From Megalonaias nervosa (taxonomy: Eukaryota > Mollusca > Bivalvia > Unionida > Unionidae), in contig JAECUM010092837.1 in NCBI GenBank assembly GCA_016617855.1, positions 248,001 through 312,000 on the forward strand: a DNA stretch of 64,000 nt. Direction: 5' to 3'. A program made the position numbers and the translations under genes. Shown piece after piece: positions 1 to 12,100 of this stretch. Position 1 is the stretch's first letter; every line of letters begins with the position of its first letter. The notes below the pieces were generated by a model. That model ran no database searches, was not told the DNA's origin, and was given only the letters and a program-made list of their open reading frames with translations.

Positions 1-450
1 TGTTTTGAAGTTTGAAAAGATCCATCTTCTCAGATAACATCCACAACTCATACCATAAAGCATTTCAATTAACATCTGTCGCCATTTTCTTTAAAAGTAC
101 AGACTGGTTCACTAACTAAGTAGCTTATCAATGAAATGAATCTGTGAGGCAAAGTTCATAAATGATGAAACCCGTCTGTTTTCTTAGATATGGGTCATAT
201 AAAGTTGCTATAAATAGCAAATAAGGAAAGTACCCATACACTATTCTTACGCATAAGTTAACTTTTTAAAAATATTCTCAAATTTGTATGAGTAGAACTA
301 AAGAGTAGACAATAAACTGACAAAAACGTTTTATTGCTTTATTTTTATTTTATTTTTTACTGTACAATGAAAACGTATTCCATATACAGTCTAGCATAAA
401 AATGTAATTCGGTGGAAAAAAAAGAAATGGTTATACTAAAAGTGTACTGT
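1..450 (-). repeat. hAT-like transposon remnant (paralogous to 51604-52020)
   Basis: This stretch aligns along its length with 51604-52020, for example in the shared blocks around the words TTTTGAAG.CTGAAAAGATCC, CCATTTTCTTTAAAAGTA.AGACTGGT and GCTATAAATAGCAAATAAGG. Read on the minus strand, both copies give a short peptide with a GxSCGCY block. In the right copy this is followed by NVRAEGSF, which recalls the (N)xxAERxFS signature at the C-terminal dimerisation region of hAT transposases. In this copy the signature is degraded. It is a non-functional fragment starting at or before the window edge. The hAT assignment is inference; the repeat relationship is seen directly. Confidence 0.6.
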
Positions 451-759
451 TTGGCATGCATGTGACAGCCTTCAATTCTAAAAGGTTGATGTGGAGAGGC
501 TGCTCCCATGGCTCCCACGTACTGCTGATGGTAGTGATATCTGCCAACAAGTGGGCCCCCGAACCGATGTTCTGGCGTCAGTACATACAATTATTTCTGC
601 TTAGGGCTGCTCTAGCAGGATTCCCATGGTCAACCAACCTGTGCTGTACCACTCACACAGGAATAATCATTTCTCGGTCATGATCATGACTGTTTGACTG
701 AGTGGACTTGAAAAGGGGTGACATTTGCTAGCAATGTCATTTGCAATGGTGCATAAAAT

Positions 760-3430
760 AATGGCTGAGTGGGATAAAGTCTGTTGTCACAATGAATAAT
801 CCAAGGAGTTGCAAGAGCTGTCTCACAGAAATCTAAGTCCTGTTGGAAATGGACTCAATGAGTTAGACAATCCTGACTATGTGAACATGAGGAAGCCGTA
901 CCAGATTTAGGTTGGTCATCAACTCCATGCCCAGAAGGACAAAAAGCTAAGATGGACAAAGGTTGGGCTTTACTCAGTTAACTAGAAATCCTACATGATT
1001 TAAAGGTGAGAGAAGATCATTTCTGTCTTGGAATAAAAGAGAACATAGCATATGTTTCTGAAGAATGTCATCCAGGTATAGATGAAGTTAATCAGAAAAA
1101 GATGATAATGCAATCCACAACCTTAGTTGATGCTGACTGAGGCCAAAGGGTTGGACTTTGAACTGATAAACTGTAGTCGTGGTAAGCAAAATGGAGAAAT
1201 ATCCATGATGTGGGGTGAATAGGGACATGAAAATATGCATCAGCTGGATCAAGACTGATGGCATACTTGTCCCATCAAATGCAGACAGACTGATCTCGCC
1301 GTCTCCATCTTGAAATTTGGTGGTGACTGAATTGGTTGAGGTGACTCAAGACAATGATTAGCCTCAAATTGCCATTCGCCTTCTGAAGAAGAAACAGCCT
1401 TAAATAAAAACTGCGCAATTGGGGTTTTTACACAGTCTCCACTGGCTGTTTGTTGATGAGTAATCCTATCTCCTCTTGCAGAAATGCATCCTTCTCCCGA
1501 TCTAATTGCATGTGCATGAAGTGACGACAGGAGGATTGGATAAATTAAATCTGAAGCCCCTCTGAAATGACCTGGATCACCTATTTGTTCTGAGGAAATA
1601 GGGTGATCCAGTGCACCTGAAATTGCAAGAGTTGGTCGCCCACAGGTAGGCTCTCTGCAGGCAAGGGGTAGGGTAGGTCAATGTAGAGAGCTAGGAGGCT
1701 TAAAGGCAGAGAAACTTGGTTTCTTACTGCCTTTGTATGGTTGCCTCCTAGCTTGGTTAGACTGTTCTCTCCTGGCACTGGGCTGGGATCTATACTGCAC
1801 ATTTACCTTAAAAGCTCCCTTGTCCCTAGCCCACTTATTGTCACTCCATACTGGCAGGGGCTGATTGTTTCGAAACACTTGTGTGGGTTGAGTGGTGAGT
1901 TGAAGGGGCAGTTCCTGATCTGCCTGCCTCCATACTTCTTCAATTCTTCCTCCAAAAAGGAATGGTCATCCGTAAAGCCAGGGTATGATGAGGATTGAAC
2001 TATGTGGACCATAGACATGCATCACATCGTCTCAGGTCTAAGATGGCCAAGGCATTCAACATATTGGTCATGGAATGGTGAGCTGCCTGGTTAATGAGTC
2101 TAGCAATCCTGACTGTTGCTTCCCAATCATGGGTATTGCTGGATTTCTCCATGAGTTTAAAAATTTACAATGTGGCCAAATCTAATGTTGAAGATGTAGC
2201 GACTACATTACAGACTACCTTTAACATTTTTGTCCAATTTATAAAACAGTGGAGAGGCCATATGAACAGCTGCAAGATTTTTATCAAGGACCAGAAGATC
2301 AGTACTGAAGGTGTCTGAGTGAGTTTTGTACCAGTGAGATGAGAATGTCGCTGGAAGATGGCTTTATGAAAAGAAATTCACAGGTCAACAATTCTACCTG
2401 AAAGCCAGTCACTGATCTCTGTAATTTTAGCCAACTGAGGATGGTGCTGAAAAGAGGGTGTCTCTTCCTCCTCGTTGATATCCACTGATGCTTCAACTTT
2501 ACAGCTTTGAGTAGTGGTAGGAGGTGGAAGATATTGCGAAGTTGCCAACACCGCAGAAATTTCCTCATCTGCAGCATGAAAATAAACTCAGTCCATTCCA
2601 TGGTCAGATCTGAGTACGGCTAATTTGAAGGAGATTCGTCACTCACTGCACGTCAAGTCTTGATCTGGTTCCACTTGCAGCTCTGGATAAGTCATACCAG
2701 ATAGAATCAATGACTCAATTCCGTCCTCTTTGAAAATGTCACTGACTCTCCCATTTGAATAAGCAGTGAACATACGAAAGTCTGGCACTGAAACAGCCAA
2801 CTGGTTTACCTGGATGCTGGCAGCATAGAAGATGGTCTGGCTGCTCCAAAGACCTGGCTGGATGGACAGATTTTTTGCTGAAATTTCCGTTACAGTAAGG
2901 GTATACAGCTGATGGATGGATCTGTCACTAAGATCCCTGTAATTTTAGTTGGCTGGACCGTTTTATAAAAAATCCCCAATGCTGGGATGGATCGATGCTG
3001 GTGATATCTGGATGGGCAGTGATGGCGAGGCTGTATTTATGAACTGGATTCAATGGATCCAGTGCAAACCCCATGCATCTGTACTTGCAGGGCCATTTAG
3101 GGGGACTTATGTGCACTAGGCAGTCTAACATTGGGGGCACAATGCTCCCAGTGAGTCAGAAAAAGATGCGGAAACAAGCAAGAGAGATAAAGCTAATATA
3201 TGGCCTGATGTTAGTAGCTGCACAGTCATTTCCTGGACCACACATTGCATCTTTTTGAAGGTGAATGGATCTTTATCCTCCTCCCCTGCCACTGATGTTA
3301 CTGTGGCTGATGGTTGCAAGTGACAAACTTTAAGTGGGTGTGGAGGGACCCAGTGTCCCCCCACAAGACTTGCAATGGAGGCTGATTTTGGATGTATGAT
3401 GAGGATGTCAACGTCATCTTTCCTCAACTT
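760..3430 (-). mobile_element. DIRS-like retroelement remnant, copy 1 (gag-like then reverse transcriptase)
   Basis: The minus-strand translation at roughly 1330-1090 shows degraded reverse-transcriptase motifs in shifting frames: a DAYFHVPIHP block (RT motif A of DIRS/Ngaro type, usually D-AY-H-PI) and a YLDDIL-like catalytic block that is now split between frames. Nucleotide similarity with 48540-50700 is extensive, e.g. the shared word CCTGTTGGAAATGGACTCAA near 840 and 48650, which marks both as copies of one family. The upstream part on the minus strand (about 1600-3430) should be the gag-like region; it holds only short open frames. Many stops and frameshifts mean it is dead. Exact ends are not resolved; no split direct repeats or inverted terminal repeats were identified. 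Confidence 0.6.
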
Positions 3431-3439
3431 ATTCCATAT

Positions 3440-3800
3440 CTCCTTCCCTTTTGCTGCCTTGATGAAAACTCCATGTTGATATAATTAACATTCAGGAGAA
3501 GTAGCAAGACTGCTGCCATGGCAGCCATACTGGACATCAGATTGATACCATTTCCATTCAGAACCAGCAAAAACCCCATGCCAATATGACAATCGGTTCT
3601 GGTGGAGTACCAAAAGATTTTTAAGATGACCAATGTGGTGGCCATACTGGATGTCCAAGCATCACCATTCTTTGAGGAACAACTAAGCTTCAAGATGAAT
3701 GCATGTGTACAGTTTCATGGCAATCCTCCAAGAAGTCGAGGAGGAATAGAAATAACAAACTTGTTTTTACTGATGGATGGATAACTGACAAATGGATTAT
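3440..3800. repeat. Interspersed repeat with short internal units, also at 15080-15700
   Basis: Two related units are visible, built round phrases like GCCATACTGGA(T/C)(G/A)TC, CACCATT and TTTCATGGCAATCCTCCAAG...AGGAATAGAAAT. The same phrases recur at 15120-15300 and 15510-15660, including GCAATCCTCCAAGTAGTTTAGGAG. No coding potential is credible. It is probably a decayed dispersed repeat family with internal tandem structure. Confidence 0.55.
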
Positions 3801-4620
3801 ACAAAAGATGATCCATACGTTCTTCTGGTCAATGGCCCGTAAGCTAAAATTTCAAATATGCAGAAGAATGTGAATTTTTTAAAAAATGGCATCAATACCT
3901 ACCTATTCATATTATCTATATGTACTTAAAAACATGAATGCAAAATGTAATTTATCTATCTTGTGTGGTTTTTGCTTCAATGTGCTACAAATTTTTGTCA
4001 AAAAAATCAAAAAGAGTTGAAAATTGTGTTTTAATAAAAACTGTGGCTTGCAAATCCATACAGCTTATCTACTACATACAAATATAATTACGCCTATAAG
4101 ATGTCAATTTGACTCTCTCTGGTGGTTTTTACTCAGATCAAACTGATATACTGTTTGGTCAAAACTCCAAGTTAAAAAGCAAAATATGTGAAAAGATGAT
4201 GAGGAACTCTATGTTGAGCCCACAATTCAGTATGACGAGAATTTATCCAGGGATTTAAGAAATATATGCAAAGTGAAAAATTGTAAACAAAACCGTAACA
4301 AATTATTTATCATGCCAAAAAGTGAATGATATGTCTTGCTTCCTCTCTAATGTGGGCATAACAACAAACAGTGCTGTTATGACCTAAAATCTAATCAGGT
4401 CATCTATTTACAGCCCTGCCAACAATGGACTGAAACAACAAAAGTAAACATCTTTATCATGATATATACACCTTACTCTTGTACCTTCTGATTTTTTACC
4501 CTGCCTCCTGATTTTTAATGGTGATTTGGGGGCAAATTTCTGATTTTGATTTTTTCACTGTTGGCATTTTGTTATTTCAGTCCATTGTATGTTGCAGATT
4601 TGCATTTCTGCAAAAGTATA
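3801..4620. other. Unassigned AT-rich intergenic or intronic sequence
   Basis: I see no exon, tRNA-like sequence or clear transposon end here. The sequence is AT-rich with many stops in all frames. The far right part (4480-4620) may be the terminal non-coding part of the adjacent hAT remnant, since the hAT frame ends at 4625. Confidence 0.4.
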
Positions 4621-4624
4621 TCAT

Positions 4625-5150
4625 TTATTTGTCCTTGGGTGCCAAATTTGCTAACAAGAATAGCTTCCAGGGTTGATGCTGACAGGCTGGCTCTTTGACT
4701 GTTTTTTTTCTGACCATTGAGAATGCTCTCTCAGCACTGCTGTTGCTGTGCGGTATTGAAAGTATTGATAGCATTACTCTCCCAAGGGTTGGAAACAACA
4801 GTTGGCCAGATCCATCCTTTTTATTTTCCTGAGAGCAACCCATCAAAGGATGACTTATTCATGCAAGCACGTTGCAGATGTGTCTAAACAATCTGTAGTA
4901 TCGTTTAACGACCTGGCCTTTCTCTCCAACCGAATGGAAGGAATCAACACTGATAATCTGCATAGAGAGTTTCAGCTTTACCATATCTACAATTCTGATG
5001 CAGAATTGAATGTAGAAAAAGCCGATCATCAGTGGCAGAATGCATGATATGCCCTGCGAGTCGATGGACGAATGAACGCAAATTGCTTCTCCCAATCACT
5101 CCTATATTTTTGATCCCATTTCTTTTTCTTGGCTGGTGAAAAGTCATCAG
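4625..5150 (-). pseudogene. hAT transposase C-terminal remnant
   Basis: The minus-strand frame ending at 4625 contains IPHSNSSAERAFSMVRKK, the classical hAT C-terminal dimerisation signature (PHSNxxxERxFSxxRK), followed by a short tail resembling the usual end of such transposases. Upstream coding similarity (4859-5150) is split over frames, with a stop between the block ending VCNVLA-like and the signature block, so the copy is dead. Function when intact: dimerisation half of a cut-and-paste transposase. Family level recognition rests on the signature alone. Confidence 0.75.
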
Positions 5151-5546
5151 TTACTTCCTTTTCTTCTTCTTTTGCTTCTTGCTGAGAAACTTATCCATTA
5201 TGATGCGGAGATTTGCTGATGGGGTCGGATAGAGAGAACCACACTGTGAGAGGATCTCTTTGTATTGGCGGATGAAAACCGGAAATCAAGCCGAATATGG
5301 TAAAGTACTAAGAAACATACCAGACACAGAAACCAGAAACAGAAACAGGGAAATGGAAAATGATGTTTTTGGAAACACAAACACGGTTTTTCAGGGACTT
5401 CAAAAATCTGGATTTTTTCTTAAAAATCGGGGAATTGGGACATAGGTCCATAAATCGGGATTTTCCCGAATTTTTCAGTAGGGTTTTCAGGTCTGTACTT
5501 ATAACCACAATAAAATGTGTAAAATTTCATGGCGCTAAGTTTAATA
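5151..5546. other. Unassigned sequence between two transposon remnants
   Basis: Low-complexity and A-rich stretch, with partly repeated phrases such as GAAACCAGAAACAGAAACAGGG. No credible coding region, RNA gene or terminal repeat was identified. Confidence 0.35.
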
Positions 5547-7341
5547 CAGTCAAACCTGGTTATCTCGATTACGTCAGGATTGTCAAAAAAATTGTCAACA
5601 TAACCGGGTCCCGAGATATCAGGGTTTAGTTGATAAATCTACTGCAGAACAATGATTATGCATCTGAAGTACCAAAAATGAGTTTTATTTTTAAAAACAA
5701 ATGGCACTTCTAATGCACAATAAAAATAATAATTCAGTCATGCCTGGTTGGAGAAAAAAGAAGATTGGAGGTATTTTAAATGAGATAAAGTAACAAGTCA
5801 CACATTTTTACAACAATAAGTTACTGCAACAATGTCAGTGGTTTAAAGTTGTTTTTATTTCCCTGTGAATAGCCTCATCCCTTTGGTAGCCTCAGCAAGA
5901 CAATGATTTTTTCATGCTATCCAAAATCTAAGCCAATTGAAGTACAGGTACATGTAGAACTATACTTATTTTTTTAATGCGTTTTCTTTTGTTGACTTGT
6001 GACTAGCAGCAAAATGTAACTGACCAATATTGTGCGTGAAAATCAATTGGGGGGGGGGGATGGTCAGAGGTTCATTTACACCAGTATATGCCGGTTTTTA
6101 CCGATAAATTTTGCTTCTGTACCGGAAAAAGACGGGGCTGTCGGAATTCATGTACCAACAAACTGTAAAATGTGTTTCAAGTCTTTAGAGTTAACTGTCT
6201 CAACATCAAATTCTGTATGAAGCCAACTTATTCCATTCATGCGGTTAGAAGACTACTTATTCCATTCATACAGTTGTAGTCCCATATCCCTCCCGACTTT
6301 GATCAGTGATCATTGGCAAGAACACAGCTCCAGAAGGAGAGTCAGCTAATCTCTTTGATGGATTGCAAGACTTTGAAATTCAAGATAAAAACAACACAAA
6401 TGAAAGTACTCTTCTTTCTGTTTCAAATTTTAATCCTATCAGTCGCCTTCTGCTTCATTCCGTTTGTGTTGAAGAATATGTAATCATGGTACAGCGATCA
6501 CCATTTTCATAAAAAAATACTGGGCGCGCTATAGACTTTTTTTATAATACCGTTTGTGCTTTTATTTACTCTTGTTCAAAACAAATTAATAACCAATGGG
6601 GGGTGCAGCTTAGTTTGGAATTTTGCGGGTTTTTATTTATAGGTTATTGTGAGTCATGTGATCCAGCCATGCTGAAGTTGAAGGCTTTTACGCTTGCACC
6701 AAGCATGAAAACACTTTATTACCAAATTTGTTTTAAATATATTGTGCAAAACAAATTAGGTATTTTTAGCTAGATTTGATGATGTTAACCGGATAATCTT
6801 CTGAGTCATAGATAAGATCAAATTCACAATGCTGTGTGGGATGAACTATATTGTAGTGGTGTGGACAAGCAATAATGTCCATTTTGAACACAGCTTATGT
6901 AAAGGTCAGAAATGCATGCATTCAATTTCCGTACTCTAAAGTATTGTTCACACGATAATTTTCTCCACTCAGTGTAAGTGATAAACCATGCATTGATGAG
7001 ATTGGTTGATTAGCATTTGTACCAGTAAAATTTGGTCTTGTACCGACTTTTTCCATCCTTGCCAGTACGAGGTACCGGTAATACCTGAAACGCCGGATCA
7101 TTTCTTTTAAAATTTCTCTGAGATGGACATTAAAAGTTGCATTTTGTCGAATTAAGCGGGTCCACATGTTACTTCGGACCAAAACTTATGCCCGACATAA
7201 CCAGGTTATCGACTTAACAGGGGTCAAGATAAGCAGGGAAAAATTAGCATAACAAAGAAGGATTTTTCCGGGACTGGACCAAAGTGCTCGACATACACAG
7301 GTTCTCAAGATAACTGAGGTTGAGATAAGTGGGTTTGACTG
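5547..7341. mobile_element. Pogo/mariner-type element with terminal inverted repeats, non-autonomous
   Basis: The left end reads TA then CAGTCAAACCTGGTTATCTC; the right end reads GTTGAGATAAGTGGGTTTGACTG then TA. The outer 10 bases (CAGTCAAACC / GGTTTGACTG) are perfect inverted repeats and the next bases stay complementary with mismatches. Flanking TA dinucleotides at 5545-5546 and 7342-7343 fit the TA target duplication of Tc1/mariner/pogo elements. No open frame above about 90 residues is present inside, so it lacks a transposase. Subterminal phrases (CGACATAACC, GAGATAA) recur several times, and a block near 6090-6130 repeats near 7020-7050 in the same orientation. Confidence 0.8.
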
Positions 7342-7475
7342 TACTAAAATATATTTGTAATGACATACAAATTTACAAACAGACAATACAAATGGACTAA
7401 AGCAAAACAATATACCCGTTCTGCTACTGCAGTGGAGACATACAAACTGATGCATATCCATCTATATTATCTTAC

Positions 7476-7565
7476 CAAAAAGACTTGAGCACACGCAGCT
7501 GCTTCATTGTTCTTCTCCTGGTTTCCCTGGGCCATTATAAATGTCTGAGTCAACAACTGTACATG
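7476..7565 (-). CDS. GON4L: GON4L exon 12 (HVQLLTQ block), last exon seen
   Basis: 30 codons, phase 0 to 0, acceptor CTACCTTCCAG and donor TTG|GTAAGA. It encodes HVQLLTQTFIMAQGNQEKNN then EAAACAQVFL. Vertebrate GON4L reads HVQLLTQIHLLATCNPNL...ASSTRIFLKEL. The following exons (KELGTFAQ and beyond) were not found between 1 and 7475 and must lie outside the window. Confidence 0.94.
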
Positions 7566-9040
7566 CTGGAAGGTAGAATAAGAAGAGGCCAATATAATTC
7601 ACCTGTCTTACATAAGAGTTGACCATTTTAACAAGCAGGCTTTTGATGCATTGTAAGAATACAATCTCTTTATTTTACACCATTCAATCAAACTCATCTG
7701 AGGTCTTGATGATGTATGCTTACATACCAAAATCTATTAAGAAGACAAGCCTTTAGAGTGATCACAGACAAGTGTTGATGTTTGCACAGACCACGGAGGA
7801 CACAAGATATACAAAAGGCCATACCATAAACTCAGTTGCTCTTTGACCAGGTGAGCTAATAACAATAGCAACATCTTTTATTAAACTCAAAACTGGACAA
7901 GAGAAAATGCACATGAAGACTGGTCAATTGGTCAATATCCTATATGCATGTACTAACTTCAACTGCTGCATATATCAATTACAATGTAAATGTGTTACAA
8001 TGTTTATCTTGATTATTGTGGAAAATGCTCAAGTGATGATGAAAATTTTGGGGTGAAGGGGTTACACTGTTTGTGCACTATGATTACAGTAGAAGGTAAT
8101 GTAATGAAAGCATTCTACATTCTGTTCTACACCGGAAAATGAAATCAGGCACATATTGTAATAAGAGAAAAGTGATTCCTCCCTGTCCCAAGGACCCAGG
8201 ATGATCTCTGCCTTACCAATACAGAACTCATGATGCATCTACATACCTTTCTCATTTGTTCATCCAGCTGTTTCCTCTCATCCTCTGTCAGCTGAGGAAT
8301 CTGCAAGTCCACTGAATTTGAACTAGTCTGGCTTGTGCTTTGTCCACACCTACAGGAAACAAGAAAATTGTAACTGTCAGAACATAGCAAACCTATACAT
8401 GCTAATTAACCTGACAGCACAGGTTATAGAGCAGGGAATTAGGACATTTACACAGGAACTTAACCCAGCCAATGAAATGAGAAAATCATATTTCAATTAC
8501 CCATTTTTGGTACCATGATGATAGAAAAAACTGGTTCAATTCAAGAAAAACACTTTATTGTGTTAAAGGCAATCTATTAACATTAAGATTTCTGAAATAA
8601 CCTATTAAAAGTTCATGTTATGATGACCTTTGCAATTTCCTGATGACATTTGTTCATGGGCTATCATATAAAGTGTTCAACTGCACATCTGAGAGTTGTC
8701 ATTAGCAACCATGTGTTCTAGCAGAATGAAACCTGTAATCTGACCGGTGGCCTAAGTGATTAGAGTGTCTTCCTCAGATGTGGAAATTGTGGGTTCAAAC
8801 CCCGAGCCAAATCATATCAAAGACTTATAAAAATGGTACTAGCAGTTGCCTTGCTTGGCGCTCAGCATTAAGAGGTTAGTGTGAGGACTGGTTAGTCTGA
8901 TGTCCAGATAATGTGACTGGGTGGGACATGATAACACGTCTGTGGCATGATGCCTCAGTGCTAGACATCACTATAAACTGCCACAATGCAGACAATCTTT
9001 GTGATATGATATCACTCAGAAAGACAAATCAGTCTATGTA

Positions 9041-9105
<65 letters not shown>

Positions 9106-12100
9106 GGAAATATTTTATTTTGGCAAAATGTGAGGTATCAGATAATTTTATGATAACTGCTTGAATTTTTCAATATCAGCAATTTTTTTTAAATACCAGA
9201 AGCTTGCATACTGATACAATGACCAATTAAAATTATAAGGGCAATATTATTTAGCTGCATTATAATTTCCTTTTGACTGGAATTTGTTTCATTTGAAAAC
9301 TGAGTTTTCATGAATCTAGGAACTGAATTTATAGTTACAGAGGTGAAAATGACCCAATACATTAAAATATGTACAATGCAGTATTCTTTTAATAATATGC
9401 CCAGGGGCCCCGAGTGGCCGAGTGGTCTAAAGCGCTGATTGTTACGGATCACTGCCATCTCACCTCTGTCTGCGTGAGTTCGATTCCAGGCTCGGCTAAC
9501 GTGGGTACGTGAGAAAGCCTGCCAGTAGCTTCTCGTGGGTCGGTGGTTCTTCCCAGGGTTTTCCAGGGTTCTTCCTCCACCATTAATACTGGCCGCCATG
9601 TATAGCCTATCTTGTGCTGAAAAATGGCGTTAAACCCTATAACAACAACAACAACAACAACAATAATATGCCCAAGCTTAAAAATAAATAAATTGGCAAA
9701 TATTTACTAATGATAGTTTTTTACCTGTTACTAATGCCACCCTGGGCTTCTCAAACGGAATTGTTGTTAACATGGAGGTAATCTTTACCAATGTGCATCT
9801 AGGGGAAAAAATTATCATTCAAAAAAACTCATAAGAATAGAATTCATTACCCAGAGAGATTCAACTCACTCTGTAATGGAGCTTTTTGGCTGAAATTTTA
9901 TCATAGGTTTTGTCCTAGAAGCGGGAACCATGTCAGCATCCCCATCTGCATCATCTCCATAAACCTCCATCATTTCTACCATCAGCTCATTCAGCTCCTT
10001 CTCTGAAGCAAGGGTCAAACATCAGTTAGTTGCATACTGACCAATTGGTAAATGCAGGTGCAAATTAAAGGCAACTTTGGCATTTGATTATTGCCAAAAG
10101 TGTAATCATTGATTATATTCTTTTTATACTTTTCACAAGTTCAAAATCACAAGCCATATCAGCATCAATGATACTATTCACATAATGGGTCACAACTATG
10201 CCTGGATTTGGCTCTATAAAGCAACAGTCCTGTTCCATAGACTTATCTGCCCTGATTTATTACCTCCCCTTGTGCACTCTTCATCTTTATAGCTCTTACA
10301 GGCATTATTGTTGTGTATGCAGTAATTACCAAGGTGAAAGTGTTAACAATAGAATGATATCATTATGTAGTTTTCCAAAGGACAAAACACTGAAAAATGT
10401 GTGGTTGAAATGCATCCGGGTTTTGAGTCCCAAGTTTAAATTCTCAGAAATGAATGATCGCTTGTGTTCTGCCCATTGTAAGGATGGAATGTACAAAATT
10501 AAATCTACGGAGAACAACTTGCCTTCAATTTTTATTCTGCAAGATGGCAAACTGAAGCAGTCTGCAAAAACTTCAGTAAGTCACTTAAACAAAAAACATT
10601 TTAACAGCTTCCCAACATAACTTCCCAGGTACTTTATTTAAACTGTTGGAAGTTGGAATACTTATAATTATTGCTAATAAAAAAAAAACCCAACCTTATT
10701 ACAATATTTGAAAATAAAAGTAATGTGTCAACCATTTTATCTTTGATCTTGGGCCTGGAATTTTGGGAAACAAATTTCTGTATGACTAATTGATGAAAAG
10801 AAATTTACTGAGCAAAAACAGTATCTTTGAGTCTCTGCAAGCTAAAGTTTAATCACAATAACCATTCTCAGAAACATGAGGTGTTCTCCTAGCATCATTT
10901 TTAAATAGAGCATTTTTTCTTCTTTCAGATCAATGAGCAGCAACAGTAAGTTGAGATTCAACCACAAGTGGAAGAACCTATAACAGAGGAAGTGGATTAT
11001 TTGAACACAACATTCTCGTCAAAGTTTAACAGTGAAAGTGTGTCTTTGATGTTATATGACTATGAGGGATGTATTGATGATAGTACAATAAGTTCACATT
11101 TTAATAACGAAACACAAACAGAAAATATTGGACTCGGTTGTATGATAAAATGACTTTTGAAATGCAAAGAAACATTAGTGATAAACAATTGGCTGTTAAA
11201 TGAAGACTTCTGGACTTGTGTCAATCTGGTGCTGCAATTATTGCTGATGAGGGTTTTCTGATATCTAACCATATAACTCCAAAGGGCATGCATCTTATAA
11301 TTCCATCTTTAAAACTCAAAGACTTAACTGGTGTCAAGTTGAGGAAACAAGAACTGCCAACCTTTGGACTGATGTGGAAATGGCAATGGAAAGAATGAAA
11401 AACTTTCATATCCCTCACAAGCTTCAAAAATTTTTAAAATTAAGTGTTGGACTTTCATATCGTTTACCACCACTAGTCCATGATGGTGATGAGAATTGAA
11501 CTTTGCTGATAAGCAATGTTACTATATTATTATGTTGTATAAATATGTAGTTATTTTGCAAGTGATAGCATGATTTTGGTATTTTTACTTTTATGCATAT
11601 AGTATCGAGATTGTTCAGTACACTTTGCAGCTTCCATATTTTTGAAGGACATTTATGCACCTGGTTGTTCAATGAAATTTATCACAATATGTCATTTTAC
11701 AATACAATAAGCATCAAATAAATGCAATTACATGCTGATAATATATTTCAGGTTAATAAATATATTCTATTTCATTCATTTACTTAACTATTTGCGTGGA
11801 TGGACAAGTTGGGTTTTATGACCTACTGGCAGTATGTCAGTAAGTGACAATTGGTCATGTCTAAATATTGGTGAAAATGAAATGGTTGGACAACTTGGGT
11901 TTTAAGGCTAATTGGCAGTACTTCAGTCACTTTTAGCTGGTTAATAAAACAGGCACTTATATCTGAGACAAATTTACAGTCATAACAGGATCTGAACTCT
12001 TGACCTTCCAATCCAGAGGTGATGACCTATACCACTAGGCCACCACCATCCACAATCTAAATTTATACGAGATGGCAAGGGTTTTCTGGCCAACCACAGA

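Larger units (their letters stand above)
8350..9724 (-). other. GON4L intron 10 region with two SINEs and a (TA)n tract
   Basis: Holds the SINE copies at about 8741-9010 and 9404-9661 and the TA dinucleotide tract at 9043-9102. If a coding exon is missing between exons 10 and 11 it must lie here; none was found with matching phases and similarity. Confidence 0.5.

Noticed and set aside
8629..8660. Possible missing GON4L exon with an AHEQM-like peptide
   Set aside because: The donor (GTCATC) is poor, it ends in the wrong phase for exon 11, and the resemblance to the vertebrate NEQHR block is two or three residues.
8745..8815. Plausible tRNA gene
   Set aside because: Box A and B are present, but the acceptor stem does not close and the sequence continues into a body shared with three other copies. 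It is the head of a SINE.
9000..9164. Open frame with Tyr-Ile repeats
   Set aside because: Created by the (TA)n microsatellite.
9189..9599. 136-residue minus-strand open frame
   Set aside because: It coincides with the family B SINE and its flank; no protein family resemblance.
10198..10620. Functional host THAP-domain gene
   Set aside because: The frame after the predicted intron has a stop within seven codons, and a decayed DDE_4 block follows, so a transposon remnant is more likely.
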